From Larkinella punicea (lineage in GTDB: Bacteria; Bacteroidota; Bacteroidia; Cytophagales; Spirosomataceae): DNA of 55,476 nucleotides. The stretch lies in NCBI RefSeq assembly GCF_003334855.1, contig NZ_QOWE01000037.1, positions 1 through 55,476 of the forward strand. Direction: 5' to 3'. Made by a program: the position numbers and the translations under genes. Shown one piece after another: positions 17,509-26,290 of this stretch. Within the stretch, counting starts at the first letter, position 1. Each line of letters starts with the position of its first letter. Under the pieces are notes generated by a model that saw only the letters and a list, made by a program, of their open reading frames with translations, was not told the origin of the DNA and searched no databases.

Positions 17509-18108
17509 TTAGTCTAACAAACCGGTTTTTATTTTCTGCCCCCTCACTCGGCTCAGGGTAAATCGGGAGAGCCCCAGGTAGGAAGCAATATGCTTTAGGG
17601 GCATTCTGGCGCAGATTGTCGGGTATTGTTTACAAAAATGATAATAGCGTTCTTCAGCGTTGAGCATCCTCAGAGACCGGATTCGCTCGTCAAAAATAAC
17701 AAGGTATTTCTCGCAAATAATTCTTCCGATCACGTTCGTAACCGGATATTTATAATATAACCGTTGCAAATCGGGATACGACAGAAAAAGAAGCTCCGAA
17801 TCTTCCATTAATTCGATCGTCTCTGAGGATGGAATTTGGTTTAAAAAACTCTGAATTGACAACACCATGTCGCCCTCAGCCGCAACTCCAGATGTTACTT
17901 CTTTTCCATCTAAGTAATAATACCTTCGTACCAGTCCTTTACCGACGTAAAATAGTTTATCGGCCGTTTTCCCGATCGACACCAGATGCGTTCCCTTCGG
18001 AAATTTTTTCACCAGTAGGTATTGACGGATAAAGCGTATTATTTCGTCATTTATCGGGCAGGCTTCCAGTAAAGACGCAATAAATCGGTCGTAGAGTTCT
18101 TCTTTCAT
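17509..18108 (-). CDS. Crp/Fnr-family transcriptional regulator
   Basis: A 199-residue regulator. The N-terminal cyclic-nucleotide-binding-type beta-roll spans about residues 25-110 (KFPKGTHLVSIGKTADKLFY, VRRYYYLDGKEVTSGVAAEG). A long helix follows, then a C-terminal winged helix with MPLKHIASYLGLSRFTLSRV as the helix-turn-helix. This is the common Bacteroidota type. The phosphate-binding Arg-Ala/Ser cassette of true cAMP-binding CRP is not obvious, so a cAMP role is not claimed despite the cyclase 7 kb away. The ATG at 18108 (MKEELYDRF) is chosen; the frame is open 10 codons further. It is a single gene, with a terminator at 17315-17351. Confidence 0.88.
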   Translation of the reverse strand: MKEELYDRFIASLLEACPINDEIIRFIRQYLLVKKFPKGTHLVSIGKTADKLFYVGKGLVRRYYYLDGKEVTSGVAAEGDMVLSIQSFLNQIPSSETIELMEDSELLFLSYPDLQRLYYKYPVTNVIGRIICEKYLVIFDERIRSLRMLNAEERYYHFCKQYPTICARMPLKHIASYLGLSRFTLSRVRGQKIKTGLLD

Positions 18109-18341
18109 GGAGCCAGGAAGTAATAGTAAAAACATCACTCATTGCAGAAGTAGACGTAAGTACGGGAATGAAGTCACACGTTTATTAAGAAAAAATGGCT
18201 CATATTCTATATTTATTGAGTATTCGGTCATATAAATATTCATCTGAAATTAAACGGTAACAATTCTCTGCCCCTTTTTCAGCAAGACACGAAACAAGGA
18301 TCTAGAATTTGCGTTAACTAGAAAATCAAATTATCCACTGC

Positions 18342-18752
18342 ATGTTCCTTTTTTTTGCGCTCCGGCTCCTGGTATTTCATTCTTTTTCAGCGGAAACGAA
18401 ACTGGTGGTTGATGTTCAGAATATCAGACACCATACCGGACAAATCCGGGTTGGCCTCTACAAACCCTGCGCCGGCTTCCCGACCGGCTGCAAACCTCTT
18501 GTCAGTCATCAGGTTGACGTAACCGGAAACACCGCCCGCATCACGTTTAGCGTGAAACCCGGCGACTACGCCGTTGCCCTTTTCCACGACGTAAACGGCA
18601 ATGGGCAGTTGGATAAAAAGATGTTTGGCATTCCGAAAGAGCCGTATGGATTCAGCAATAATTTCCGCCCAAGCCTGTCAGGACCCGCATTTGACGACTG
18701 CCGGGTACGTGTCGAGGAGTCGGAAAAAAAGATTTCAATAAAATTAATCTGA
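18342..18752 (+). CDS. DUF2141 secreted protein
   Basis: A 136-residue exported protein. A short hydrophobic leader (residues 1-17, MFLFFALRLLVFHSFSA) precedes a beta-sandwich-like domain of the DUF2141 family. Family marks are the start LVVDVQNIRHHTGQIRVGLY, the central VKPGDYAVALFHDVNGNGQLD and the end GIPKEPYGFSNN. No enzymatic residues are known for this family; its members are periplasmic or surface proteins of unknown function. It precedes guaB on the same strand with a 58-bp gap holding a weak -7 element, so co-transcription is uncertain. Confidence 0.85.
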   Translation: MFLFFALRLLVFHSFSAETKLVVDVQNIRHHTGQIRVGLYKPCAGFPTGCKPLVSHQVDVTGNTARITFSVKPGDYAVALFHDVNGNGQLDKKMFGIPKEPYGFSNNFRPSLSGPAFDDCRVRVEESEKKISIKLI

Positions 18753-18771
18753 GTTCGGAAGATTTTTTTAG

Positions 18772-18779
18772 TAACTTTA
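18772..18779 (+). promoter_or_regulatory. Probable -7 element TAACTTTA of guaB
   Basis: Seven of eight positions match TAnnTTTG, 31 bp before the guaB ATG. No clear -33 partner was identified. Confidence 0.4.
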
Positions 18780-18810
18780 CCCGGCAAATAACCTATCGTG
18801 TTTATTTGCT

Positions 18811-20283
18811 ATGAGCTTAGACTCCTCGAAATTCCTCTACGAAGCGCTTACTTACGACGACGTTCTTCTTTTGCCTGCTTTTTCGGAGGTTCTCCCCCGC
18901 GATACACAGACAACTACCCAACTTACCCGCAACATCCGGCTGAACATTCCGCTCATTTCGGCGGCTATGGACACCGTTACGGAATCTGACCTCGCCATTG
19001 CGATGGCGCAGGAAGGCGGTATCGGGATCATCCACAAAAACATGAGCATCGAGCTGCAGGCGGAGCAGGTTCGGAAAGTAAAACGCTCGGAAAGTGGCAT
19101 GATTATCGACCCAATCACGCTCATGGAAGGGGCCACACTCGCCGATGCCCACCAGATTATGCGTGAATTCAAAATCGGTGGCATTCCCGTCGTCGATGCG
19201 TCCAATAAACTCATCGGGATCCTGACCAACCGCGATCTGCGCTTCCAAACGGAACTCTCGAAGCCCGTTACGGATATTATGACCCGGGAAAACCTGATTA
19301 CGGCCCGGGAAAAAATCACACTCGAAGAAGCCGAAAGCATTCTGCAACAGTATAAGATCGAGAAACTGCCGATCATCGACGATCAGAACCACCTCGTCGG
19401 CCTGATTACTTACAAGGATATTCTGAAAAAGAAAAGCCATCCCAACGCCTGCAAAGACGAACTGGGGCGGTTGCGCGTGGGGGCCGCCGTGGGTGTCACG
19501 CACGATCTGATCAAGCGCATCGAGGCTCTGGTGAAAGCCGGTGTCGATGTCATCAGCGTCGATACGGCACACGGCCATTCACAGGGCGTTATTGACGCCG
19601 TCCGGGGCATCAAAGAGCGGTTTCCGAAACTGGAAGTGATTGCGGGCAACGTGGCCACGGGCGCGGGTGCCAAAGCGCTGGCCGATGCCGGTGCCGATGC
19701 AGTCAAAGTGGGCGTTGGGCCGGGCAGTATCTGTACGACCCGGATCATTGCCGGCATCGGGATGCCGCAGTTGACGGCGGTTTACGAATCGGCGAAAGCG
19801 TTGAAGGGCACCGGTGTTCCGGTGATTGCCGACGGCGGTATTCGCTTTTCGGGCGACATTACGAAGGCCATTGCGGGTGGTGCCTACACCGTCATGGTGG
19901 GTTCGCTGCTGGCCGGAACCGAAGAGGCTCCAGGCGAAGTGGTGCTGTACGAAGGACGCCGGTTTAAAACCTACCGTGGCATGGGTTCCGTCGAAGCCAT
20001 GGAAGAAGGTTCGAAAGACCGATATTTTCAGGATGCCGAAGACGACATCAAGAAACTCGTGCCGGAAGGCATCGTGGGGCGGGTTCCCATCAAAGGCCGG
20101 GTGGCCGAGATTATCTACCAACTGGTGGGTGGTTTGAAAGCCGGTATGGGCTACTGCGGAGCGAAAGACATCGAAACGCTGCAAGACGCCAAGTTCGTCA
20201 AAATCACGTCGGCCGGGGTTCGCGAAAGCCACCCGCACGACATTCAGATTCAGAAAGAAGCACCGAATTATTCATCCCGCTAA
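18811..20283 (+). CDS. guaB: Inosine-5'-monophosphate dehydrogenase
   Basis: A 490-residue enzyme that oxidises IMP to XMP with NAD, the committed step of GMP synthesis, in the cytosol. The N-terminus is [19 protein letters not shown]. Tandem CBS domains are inserted at about residues 95-210 ([20 protein letters not shown] and [20 protein letters not shown]). The catalytic loop is [12 protein letters not shown] with Cys308. The phosphate-binding [11 protein letters not shown] and the flap with RGMGSVEAM follow. The C-terminus contains [11 protein letters not shown]. Length and order are standard. It has its own strong terminator at 20289-20324. Confidence 0.98.
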   Translation: MSLDSSKFLYEALTYDDVLLLPAFSEVLPRDTQTTTQLTRNIRLNIPLISAAMDTVTESDLAIAMAQEGGIGIIHKNMSIELQAEQVRKVKRSESGMIIDPITLMEGATLADAHQIMREFKIGGIPVVDASNKLIGILTNRDLRFQTELSKPVTDIMTRENLITAREKITLEEAESILQQYKIEKLPIIDDQNHLVGLITYKDILKKKSHPNACKDELGRLRVGAAVGVTHDLIKRIEALVKAGVDVISVDTAHGHSQGVIDAVRGIKERFPKLEVIAGNVATGAGAKALADAGADAVKVGVGPGSICTTRIIAGIGMPQLTAVYESAKALKGTGVPVIADGGIRFSGDITKAIAGGAYTVMVGSLLAGTEEAPGEVVLYEGRRFKTYRGMGSVEAMEEGSKDRYFQDAEDDIKKLVPEGIVGRVPIKGRVAEIIYQLVGGLKAGMGYCGAKDIETLQDAKFVKITSAGVRESHPHDIQIQKEAPNYSSR

Positions 20284-20288
20284 TGATT

Positions 20289-20324
20289 GCCCCTACGGAC
20301 ACGAGTCTGTAGGGGCTTTTTTTT
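20289..20324 (+). terminator. Intrinsic terminator of guaB
   Basis: GCCCCTACGGAC (20289-20300) and GTCTGTAGGGGC (20305-20316) form a 12-bp stem with a 4-nt loop and one mismatch, followed by eight T (20317-20324). Confidence 0.93.
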
Positions 20325-20379
20325 GAAATACTATCCCGCAGTTTTTCAAGGTCGACAATAAAAACCGGGTTCGCCCGTT

Positions 20380-20715
20380 ATGAGAAAACAATCCCAGACT
20401 ATCTACGAAGTCACGATTCTGTATATTGGCTCCCTCAATGCGCTCCGCCAGCGCGAACCTTTTATCGTTTTCTTCTCCAATCTTAAAAAAGCCGTTGAAA
20501 CTATCATTGGTCAATTAGCCCTGAATGGCTGGCCGATCAAGGTGAATTATACTGCCGTTTACCGCAGCCTGAAACAACGCGGTAGTTATCAGTGTGATTT
20601 CGACGTGGCCGGTGCCAAAGTGTTCCGCATCCGCATCGTCCCCCAGACCCTGAATCCGGTGTTGACAACCATGGGGATTGACGAAAAACCGGCTGAACCA
20701 ACCCGCAAAAAGTAG
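20380..20715 (+). CDS. Hypothetical 111-aa protein
   Basis: I do not recognise this protein. It has 111 residues with no signal peptide and no membrane segment. It begins MRKQSQTIYEVTILYIGSL, has an alternating hydrophobic pattern suggesting a small alpha/beta fold (LKKAVETIIGQLALNGW, IKVNYTAVYRSLKQRGSYQC), and ends in a charged tail (EKPAEPTRKK). Base composition and codon usage look like the neighbouring genes, and it starts 56 bp after the guaB terminator, so it is a plausible real gene. It could be lineage-specific. No function is offered. Confidence 0.6.
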   Translation: MRKQSQTIYEVTILYIGSLNALRQREPFIVFFSNLKKAVETIIGQLALNGWPIKVNYTAVYRSLKQRGSYQCDFDVAGAKVFRIRIVPQTLNPVLTTMGIDEKPAEPTRKK

Positions 20716-20975
20716 TGCTGATCATGGCTGCGGGCCCTCTATTGGACAAATACAAAGGATAATCTGACACTAAATTAGTGAATTAAGGGTCGGCTTTCGT
20801 TCCGGGCAAAAACCGTCTGTGGTGCCGTTAAGCTACTTTATACACCCATAGAGTCGCTTTTCCGAAAACTCCCGGTTCATCGCAATGAAACTGATTCAGA
20901 AATTGTTACTATTCTATGGCGCAAACCCCTAATTTTGCATTACGTATTGAAACATTCGTTTAATAGACATTTAGA
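20716..20975. promoter_or_regulatory. Upstream region of secA with -7 element
   Basis: A 260-bp gene-free spacer. TAATTTTG at 20930-20937 matches the -7 consensus, 38 bp before the secA ATG. The nearest TTG (20903-20905) gives a long 24-bp spacer. Nothing else was recognised; a secM-like leader ORF is not evident. Confidence 0.5.
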
Positions 20976-23900
20976 ATGATTAACCTCATAACCAAGAGCA
21001 TTACGAAACTCTTCGGTACCAAGTCGGATCGGGACATGCGCGACCTGCTCCCGTATGTCGACAAGGTGAACGCCGAGTTTCAGAAATTACAGACTCTTTC
21101 GAACGATGAACTCCGGAATGTGACGACGGAATTGAAGCAGATCATTGCTCAGCGGTTACAGCCTATCGATACCCAACTGGCGGATCTTCACCAGCAGGTT
21201 ACGGACCAGCCCGATATGGATGTCGATGCAAAACAACGCATCTTCAACCAGGTCGACAAGCTGGAAACCGACCGGAACAAGGAACTGGAAGTGGTGCTGC
21301 TCGATATTCTCCCACAAGCGTTTGCCGTTGTGAAAGAAACCGCCAAGCGGTTGAAAGAAAACGAACAACTGGAAGTAACGGCCACGGAGTTCGACCGTGA
21401 ATTTGCTACCCGCAAAAAACACATTACCATTCAGGGCGACAAAGCCTACTGGGCCAATAGCTGGGATGCCGCCGGAACGCTCGTGAAGTGGGACATGGTT
21501 CACTACGATGTGCAGATCATCGGGGGGACGGTTTTGCACCAGGGAAAAATTTCGGAAATGGCTACGGGGGAAGGAAAAACGCTGGTCGCTACCTTCCCGG
21601 CTTATCTGAACGCCCTCGCCGGACGCGGGGTACACATCGTAACGGTCAACGATTACTTGGCCAAACGTGACTCCGAGTGGATGGCGCCCCTGTTCGAATT
21701 CCACGGCATGCGCGTCGATTGCATCGATAAGCACCAACCCAATTCCTTCTCGCGGAAACAAGCCTATCTGGCTGATATTACGTACGGTACGAACAATGAA
21801 TTCGGCTTTGATTACCTGCGCGACAACATGGCGCGCGGTACCGACGAACTCGTACAACGGAAACACCACTACGCGATGGTCGATGAGGTCGATTCGGTAT
21901 TGATCGATGACGCCCGGACGCCGTTGATTATTTCCGGTCCCGTGCCGCGCGGTGACGAACAGGATTTTGCCGAACTGAAACCGCGCGTTTCCCGCGTGGC
22001 CGAGGTGCAGCGGAAACTGGTGCAGGATTTTTTGAACGAAGCGAAGAAGAAAATTGCCGCCGGTGACGAAAAAGAAGGCGGTTTGGCCTTGTTCCGCGCC
22101 CACCGGGGTCTGCCCAAATACAAACCGCTGATCAAATACCTCAGCGAAACCGGTATCAAGGCGGTTTTGCAGAAAACCGAATCGATTTACCTGGCTGAAA
22201 ACCAGAAATTGATGCCCGAAGCGGATAAACCGCTGTATTTCACGATCGATGAGCGGCACAACAGCATCGACCTGACGGAAAAAGGCATCGACTACATCAC
22301 CGGTTCCGGCGAAGATCCCAACTTCTTCATCCTGCCTGACTTGTCGATCGATATTAACAACATCGAGAAAAGCACGGAACTGGATGAGAAGGAAAAGATT
22401 CTCCATAAAGAAGCGCTGATTCGCGATTATTCGGTCAAAACCCAGCGGATCAATACCGTCAACCAGTTGCTAAAAGCATACAGTCTGTTTGAAATCAACG
22501 TCGATTACGTCATCATGGATGGCAAAATCAAGATTGTCGATGAGCAGACAGGCCGGATCATGGAAGGACGCCGGTGGTCGGACGGTTTACACCAGGCCGT
22601 TGAAGCCAAAGAAGGTGTAAAAGTAGAAGACGCTACCCAGACCTACGCGACGGTTACGCTCCAGAATTACTTCCGGATGTATCACAAGCTGGCCGGGATG
22701 ACCGGTACGGCCGAAACCGAAGCGTCGGAATTCTGGACGATCTACAAACTGGACGTGGTCGTGATTCCAACGAACCGGAACATCGTTCGGAAAGATGAAG
22801 AAGATAAAGTCTACCGTTCGGTTCGGGAAAAATACAATGCGGTGGTCGATGAGATCGTCGCGCTCGTTGAAAAAGGCCGCCCGGTGCTGGTCGGTACGAC
22901 CTCGGTTGAAAACTCGGAGTTATTGAGCCGGATGCTGTCGCTGCGCAAAATTGCGCACCAGGTTCTGAACGCCAAGCAACACCAGCGGGAAGCTGAAATT
23001 GTAGCCGAAGCCGGAAAACCGGGAACCGTAACGATTGCTACCAACATGGCCGGTCGGGGTACGGACATCAAGCTGACGCCGGAGTCACGCGCTGCGGGCG
23101 GTTTGGCCATCGTCGGTACGGAACGGCACGAATCCCGGCGCGTCGACCGCCAGTTACGCGGTCGGTCGGGTCGTCAGGGCGATCCCGGAACGACGCAGTT
23201 TTTCGTGTCGCTCGAAGATAGCCTGATGCGGCTTTTCGGGTCCGACCGGATCGCCAAGGTGATGGACCGAATGGGTCTGGAAGAAGGCGAAGTGATTCAG
23301 CACTCGATGATTACGAAGTCCATCGAACGGGCACAGAAGAAAGTCGAAGAAAACAACTTCGGGATTCGGAAGCGGTTGCTGGAATATGATGACGTGATGA
23401 ACTACCAACGCGAGGCCATCTACAAACGCCGTCGGAACGCCCTGTTTGGCGACCGGCTGGCGCTGGACATTGCCAACACGATGTATGACGTCTGCGAAGA
23501 TCTGGCGGGCAATACCGAAGGAAACTACGACGAACTGGCGCTGCAAACGCTGACGGCACTCGGTTTTGAGATCAGCATGAGCCGCGAAGAGTTCAGCCGA
23601 CTGAAGCCGAAGGAACTGGCGCAGAAGCTGTATGAAGAAGCGGACAAGCATTACCACGAAAAAAACAACGCCATTCGGCAGAAAGCGCAGCCGGTTCTGC
23701 AATCCATTCTGGCGGAGCGGGGTGCCACCATTCAAGACATTGTGGTGCCGTTCTCCGACGGTCTGCGCGAACTGACGGTGGTCAACAACCTCCGCAGAAC
23801 CGTCGAAACCGAAGGTCGCGAGTTGATCACGGAAATGGAAAAAGCGGTTTCGCTGTCCATCATCGACCAGGAGTGGAAAGAACACCTGCGCGAAATGGAC

Positions 23901-24350
23901 GACCTGAAGCAGTCGGTACAGAACGCGGTTTTTGAACAGAAAGACCCGTTGCTGGTCTATAAATTCGAGTCGGTCGAATTGTTCAAGCGTTTTTTGAGCA
24001 AGGTCAATTTCGACACAATCAGTTTCCTGACGAAAACCGACATTCCGGGTCAGGAAGCCGAAGAGGTACAGCAGGAAGTTCGGCAGGCGCCCAAAAACCC
24101 GCGTCCGGAACCGCAGCCGGAACTGCACACCAACAAAGAAGAGCACGAAGAACCCGTAGCCGGAGGGCCGGAAGAATACGCCCGCAAGATGGCAACGGCG
24201 GAGAAACAGGCACCGGTTCGAGCCGTAAAAATTGCCAACCGCAACGAGAAAGTGAGCGTTCAGTACATGGACGGCACCATCAAGCGGGATGTCAAATACA
24301 AGGTAGTCGAAAACGACGTGCAAAGCGGCCGGGCGGTTTTGATTGAGTAA
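20976..24350 (+). CDS. secA: Preprotein translocase ATPase SecA
   Basis: A 1124-residue motor of the Sec pathway, peripheral at the inner membrane. Walker A is MATGEGKT (Lys201), followed by TVNDYLAKRDSEWM, TYGTNNEFGFDYLRDNM and the DEVDSVLIDDARTPLIISG segment. The cross-linking domain and the second nucleotide-binding half follow (ATNMAGRGTDIKL, RRVDRQLRGRSGRQGDPG), then the helical wing and scaffold (IDQEWKEHLREMDDLKQSV). Relative to the 901-aa E. coli protein it is about 220 residues longer, with an N-terminal spacer (about residues 45-110) and insertions in the first half, as usual in Bacteroidota. The C-terminal cysteine-rich zinc/SecB-binding motif is absent; instead the tail ends in a basic strand-rich stretch (VQYMDGTIKRDVKYKVVEND). 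Confidence 0.98.
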   Translation: MINLITKSITKLFGTKSDRDMRDLLPYVDKVNAEFQKLQTLSNDELRNVTTELKQIIAQRLQPIDTQLADLHQQVTDQPDMDVDAKQRIFNQVDKLETDRNKELEVVLLDILPQAFAVVKETAKRLKENEQLEVTATEFDREFATRKKHITIQGDKAYWANSWDAAGTLVKWDMVHYDVQIIGGTVLHQGKISEMATGEGKTLVATFPAYLNALAGRGVHIVTVNDYLAKRDSEWMAPLFEFHGMRVDCIDKHQPNSFSRKQAYLADITYGTNNEFGFDYLRDNMARGTDELVQRKHHYAMVDEVDSVLIDDARTPLIISGPVPRGDEQDFAELKPRVSRVAEVQRKLVQDFLNEAKKKIAAGDEKEGGLALFRAHRGLPKYKPLIKYLSETGIKAVLQKTESIYLAENQKLMPEADKPLYFTIDERHNSIDLTEKGIDYITGSGEDPNFFILPDLSIDINNIEKSTELDEKEKILHKEALIRDYSVKTQRINTVNQLLKAYSLFEINVDYVIMDGKIKIVDEQTGRIMEGRRWSDGLHQAVEAKEGVKVEDATQTYATVTLQNYFRMYHKLAGMTGTAETEASEFWTIYKLDVVVIPTNRNIVRKDEEDKVYRSVREKYNAVVDEIVALVEKGRPVLVGTTSVENSELLSRMLSLRKIAHQVLNAKQHQREAEIVAEAGKPGTVTIATNMAGRGTDIKLTPESRAAGGLAIVGTERHESRRVDRQLRGRSGRQGDPGTTQFFVSLEDSLMRLFGSDRIAKVMDRMGLEEGEVIQHSMITKSIERAQKKVEENNFGIRKRLLEYDDVMNYQREAIYKRRRNALFGDRLALDIANTMYDVCEDLAGNTEGNYDELALQTLTALGFEISMSREEFSRLKPKELAQKLYEEADKHYHEKNNAIRQKAQPVLQSILAERGATIQDIVVPFSDGLRELTVVNNLRRTVETEGRELITEMEKAVSLSIIDQEWKEHLREMDDLKQSVQNAVFEQKDPLLVYKFESVELFKRFLSKVNFDTISFLTKTDIPGQEAEEVQQEVRQAPKNPRPEPQPELHTNKEEHEEPVAGGPEEYARKMATAEKQAPVRAVKIANRNEKVSVQYMDGTIKRDVKYKVVENDVQSGRAVLIE

Positions 24351-24359
24351 ACGTTTCCG

Positions 24360-24435
24360 GTTTTCAGTTTCCGGTTTTCAGTGGCTGACGCATTCATAAA
24401 CGTGCGTCAGCCACTGAAAACCGGAAACTGAAAAC
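24360..24435. repeat. Perfect 32-bp inverted repeat after secA
   Basis: Arms 24360-24391 and 24404-24435 are perfectly complementary over 32 bp with a 12-nt loop. Each arm contains two iterations of a GGTTTTCAG/TTTCC word followed by GTGGCTGACGC. It begins 10 bp after the secA stop and ends 23 bp before the next ATG. It is a strong transcript-end candidate and a member of the word-repeat hairpin class of this window. Confidence 0.9.
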
Positions 24436-24458
24436 TGAATACCGTAAATCTGAAAACC

Positions 24459-25040
24459 ATGTTAGCCCAGCCAAAACCGTATTGCACACCGGAAAACTAT
24501 CTTGAACTTGAACGCAAAGCCGCGTACAAGAGCGAATATTTCAAAGGTGAGATAGTTGCAATGGCTGGAGCATCCCGCAATCACAATCGGATTAAAGAAA
24601 ATCTGTCGGGTAGTCTTGGTTCTTATGTGAAAGGAAAAGGCTGGCAGACGTTTTCATCGGACTTTCGGCTTCATGTCCTAGAGAATGGCCTGTTCACCTA
24701 TCCTGATCTGGTCATTGTCTGTGGAGAACCGGACCTGCTGGATTCTACATTTGATACGCTGCTGAACCCCACCATTCTGGTTGAAGTTTTGTCGGAAAGC
24801 ACGAAGGACTACGACCGGGGCGGAAAATTCATGCTTTACCGCAATATTCCCACTTTTCAGGAATACATTCTGGTGGATTCCGAACAGATTCGGGTAGAAG
24901 CCTGGTATAAACCGGAAAAAGGCTTCTGGACGTTGCGGAAGGAAACCGGCGAGGTCGATGACTCTCTGACGATTCAGACGCTCGATTTGACACTCCCACT
25001 GCGGGACATTTACGAACAAACCGTTGGCTTGCTGAGTTAA
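24459..25040 (+). CDS. Uma2-family PD-(D/E)XK nuclease-fold protein
   Basis: A 193-residue protein of the Uma2 (DUF820) family, a restriction-endonuclease-like fold of unknown physiological role. Family marks are the N-terminal [20 protein letters not shown], the asparagine/histidine segment [12 protein letters not shown], the acidic [10 protein letters not shown] (Asp83), LVEVLSEST (Glu109) and EYILVDSE. These fit the Asp, Glu and nearby Lys/Gln of the PD-(D/E)XK core. Uma2 genes are abundant in Cyanobacteria and some Cytophagales, often as stand-alone copies like this one. No methylase or partner gene is adjacent. The ATG at 24459 is the first start after the hairpin. Confidence 0.88.
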   Translation: MLAQPKPYCTPENYLELERKAAYKSEYFKGEIVAMAGASRNHNRIKENLSGSLGSYVKGKGWQTFSSDFRLHVLENGLFTYPDLVIVCGEPDLLDSTFDTLLNPTILVEVLSESTKDYDRGGKFMLYRNIPTFQEYILVDSEQIRVEAWYKPEKGFWTLRKETGEVDDSLTIQTLDLTLPLRDIYEQTVGLLS

Positions 25041-25230
25041 GAATACCGCCGGATGGACGCTTTTCAGACCCAAATTCGTGTAGTTACAATAAACTTTTAA
25101 AATATTTTACAAAACCAATAAAGAAAGAAAGATTTTGTAGTATTGTTCCAATTTTCAATACTACGCTTTCCCGGAAATACTTAATTTTCGGTGTGGAATC
25201 GCTAAAGTTGATTCCCTTCTTTACTTTCGT

Positions 25231-26178
25231 ATGATGTATATTCATGCAGTTAGTCATTACTTTCCCAGCGAAGTAGTTGGCAACGAACACTTTACCCGGC
25301 TCAATGGATTATCGAGCGAGTGGATTACCGAACGTACCGGCATTCGGGAACGTCGCAAAGCGGCACCCGACGAGAATACAAACACGATGGCCCTGGAAGC
25401 CGTCCGGCGGCTGTTCGACCAAACGGCGATTGACCCTTCTCAAATAGACCTCATTGTAGGTGCGACTTATACGCCATACGATACCATCGTCACCCTGGCT
25501 CACGTTGTCCAGCACAATCTGGGAGTTCCCGATATTCCGGTTATTTCGGTATCGACGGCCTGCTCCTCGCTGATCAACGCCGTTGAGGTTGTTGAGGGTT
25601 ATTTTGCAATGAATAAAGCGACGCTGGCCGTGGTGGTGGTTTCGGAACACAATACGGCTTACAACAACGAAACGGATACCGTATCGGGGCATTTGTGGGG
25701 CGATGGTGCAGCCGCTTTGCTGATCTCGAAAGAACGAATCAGCGACGAGGATATGACAATCCACACCATCATTACGGGCGGAGCAGCCACCAGCGGCAAA
25801 GCAACGACCGGCGTGATGCTGAAACCGCTCGAACAGGGCGTCCTGATGCCCCACGGTCGTGACGTCTTCATCAATGCCTGCCTGTATATGCCCAAAGTCA
25901 GTTTGCAGGTGCTGGAGAAACACAACCTGACCATCGACGATGTGGATTACCTGATTCCGCATCAGGCCAATCTTCGCATTAGCCTGAACGTCATCAATAC
26001 CCTGAAACTCCCCGAAACAAAGCTGCTTTCCAACATTCAGAAACTGGGCAATACCGGCTGTGCGGGTTGCGCCATCGCGCTATCCGAAAACCGGTCCCTA
26101 TTCAAAAAAGGGCAAAACATTGTGCTGACCGTCTTCGGAGGAGGCTACTCGTTCGGCGCCATGCTGGTGGAAGTGTAG
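25231..26178 (+). CDS. 3-oxoacyl-ACP synthase III (KAS III family)
   Basis: A 315-residue thiolase-fold condensing enzyme. The Cys-His-Asn triad is intact: Cys111 in VSTACSSLINAVE, His244 in LIPHQANLRI and Asn274 in LGNTGCAGCAIAL. Further family signs are the N-terminal ITERTGIRERR and the C-terminal FGGGYSFGAMLVE. It resembles FabH, which starts fatty-acid synthesis from acetyl-CoA and malonyl-ACP, but the Asn loop (GNTGCAG) differs from the usual NTSAAS, and the gene stands alone rather than in a plsX-fabH cluster. It may be a paralogue acting on other acyl primers. The fabD gene lies 28 kb away. It converges on the M1 peptidase gene across a long hairpin. Confidence 0.88.
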   Translation: MMYIHAVSHYFPSEVVGNEHFTRLNGLSSEWITERTGIRERRKAAPDENTNTMALEAVRRLFDQTAIDPSQIDLIVGATYTPYDTIVTLAHVVQHNLGVPDIPVISVSTACSSLINAVEVVEGYFAMNKATLAVVVVSEHNTAYNNETDTVSGHLWGDGAAALLISKERISDEDMTIHTIITGGAATSGKATTGVMLKPLEQGVLMPHGRDVFINACLYMPKVSLQVLEKHNLTIDDVDYLIPHQANLRISLNVINTLKLPETKLLSNIQKLGNTGCAGCAIALSENRSLFKKGQNIVLTVFGGGYSFGAMLVEV

Positions 26179-26183
26179 TAAGG

Positions 26184-26280
26184 GGAATGATAAATTTTAA
26201 ATGATGAATATTAAATATAAAAGTGCTGGCTTGGCGATTCCTTTTACATTTAACATTCATCATTTAAAATTTATCATTCC
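26184..26280. repeat. 33-bp inverted repeat between convergent genes
   Basis: Arms 26184-26216 and 26248-26280 match at 32 of 33 positions; the arm is AT-rich with the words AATGATAAAT, TTTAAATGATGAAT and ATTAAAT. Outer AGGGG/CCCCT adds to the pairing. It lies between the convergent KAS III and M1 peptidase genes and can serve as a bidirectional transcript end. Confidence 0.88.
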
Positions 26281-26290
26281 TTCCCCTCTC

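Noticed and set aside
17509-18108. Crp/Fnr regulator as the receptor of cAMP made by the nearby cyclase
   Set aside because: The cAMP phosphate-binding cassette is not evident and the genes are 7 kb apart with unrelated genes between; only proximity supports it.
21156-22406. A 416-residue open frame antisense to secA (and a similar 389-residue one at 23154-24323)
   Set aside because: These lie wholly opposite a certain gene, lack any domain or signal peptide, and follow the codon pattern of the sense strand; they are shadow frames.
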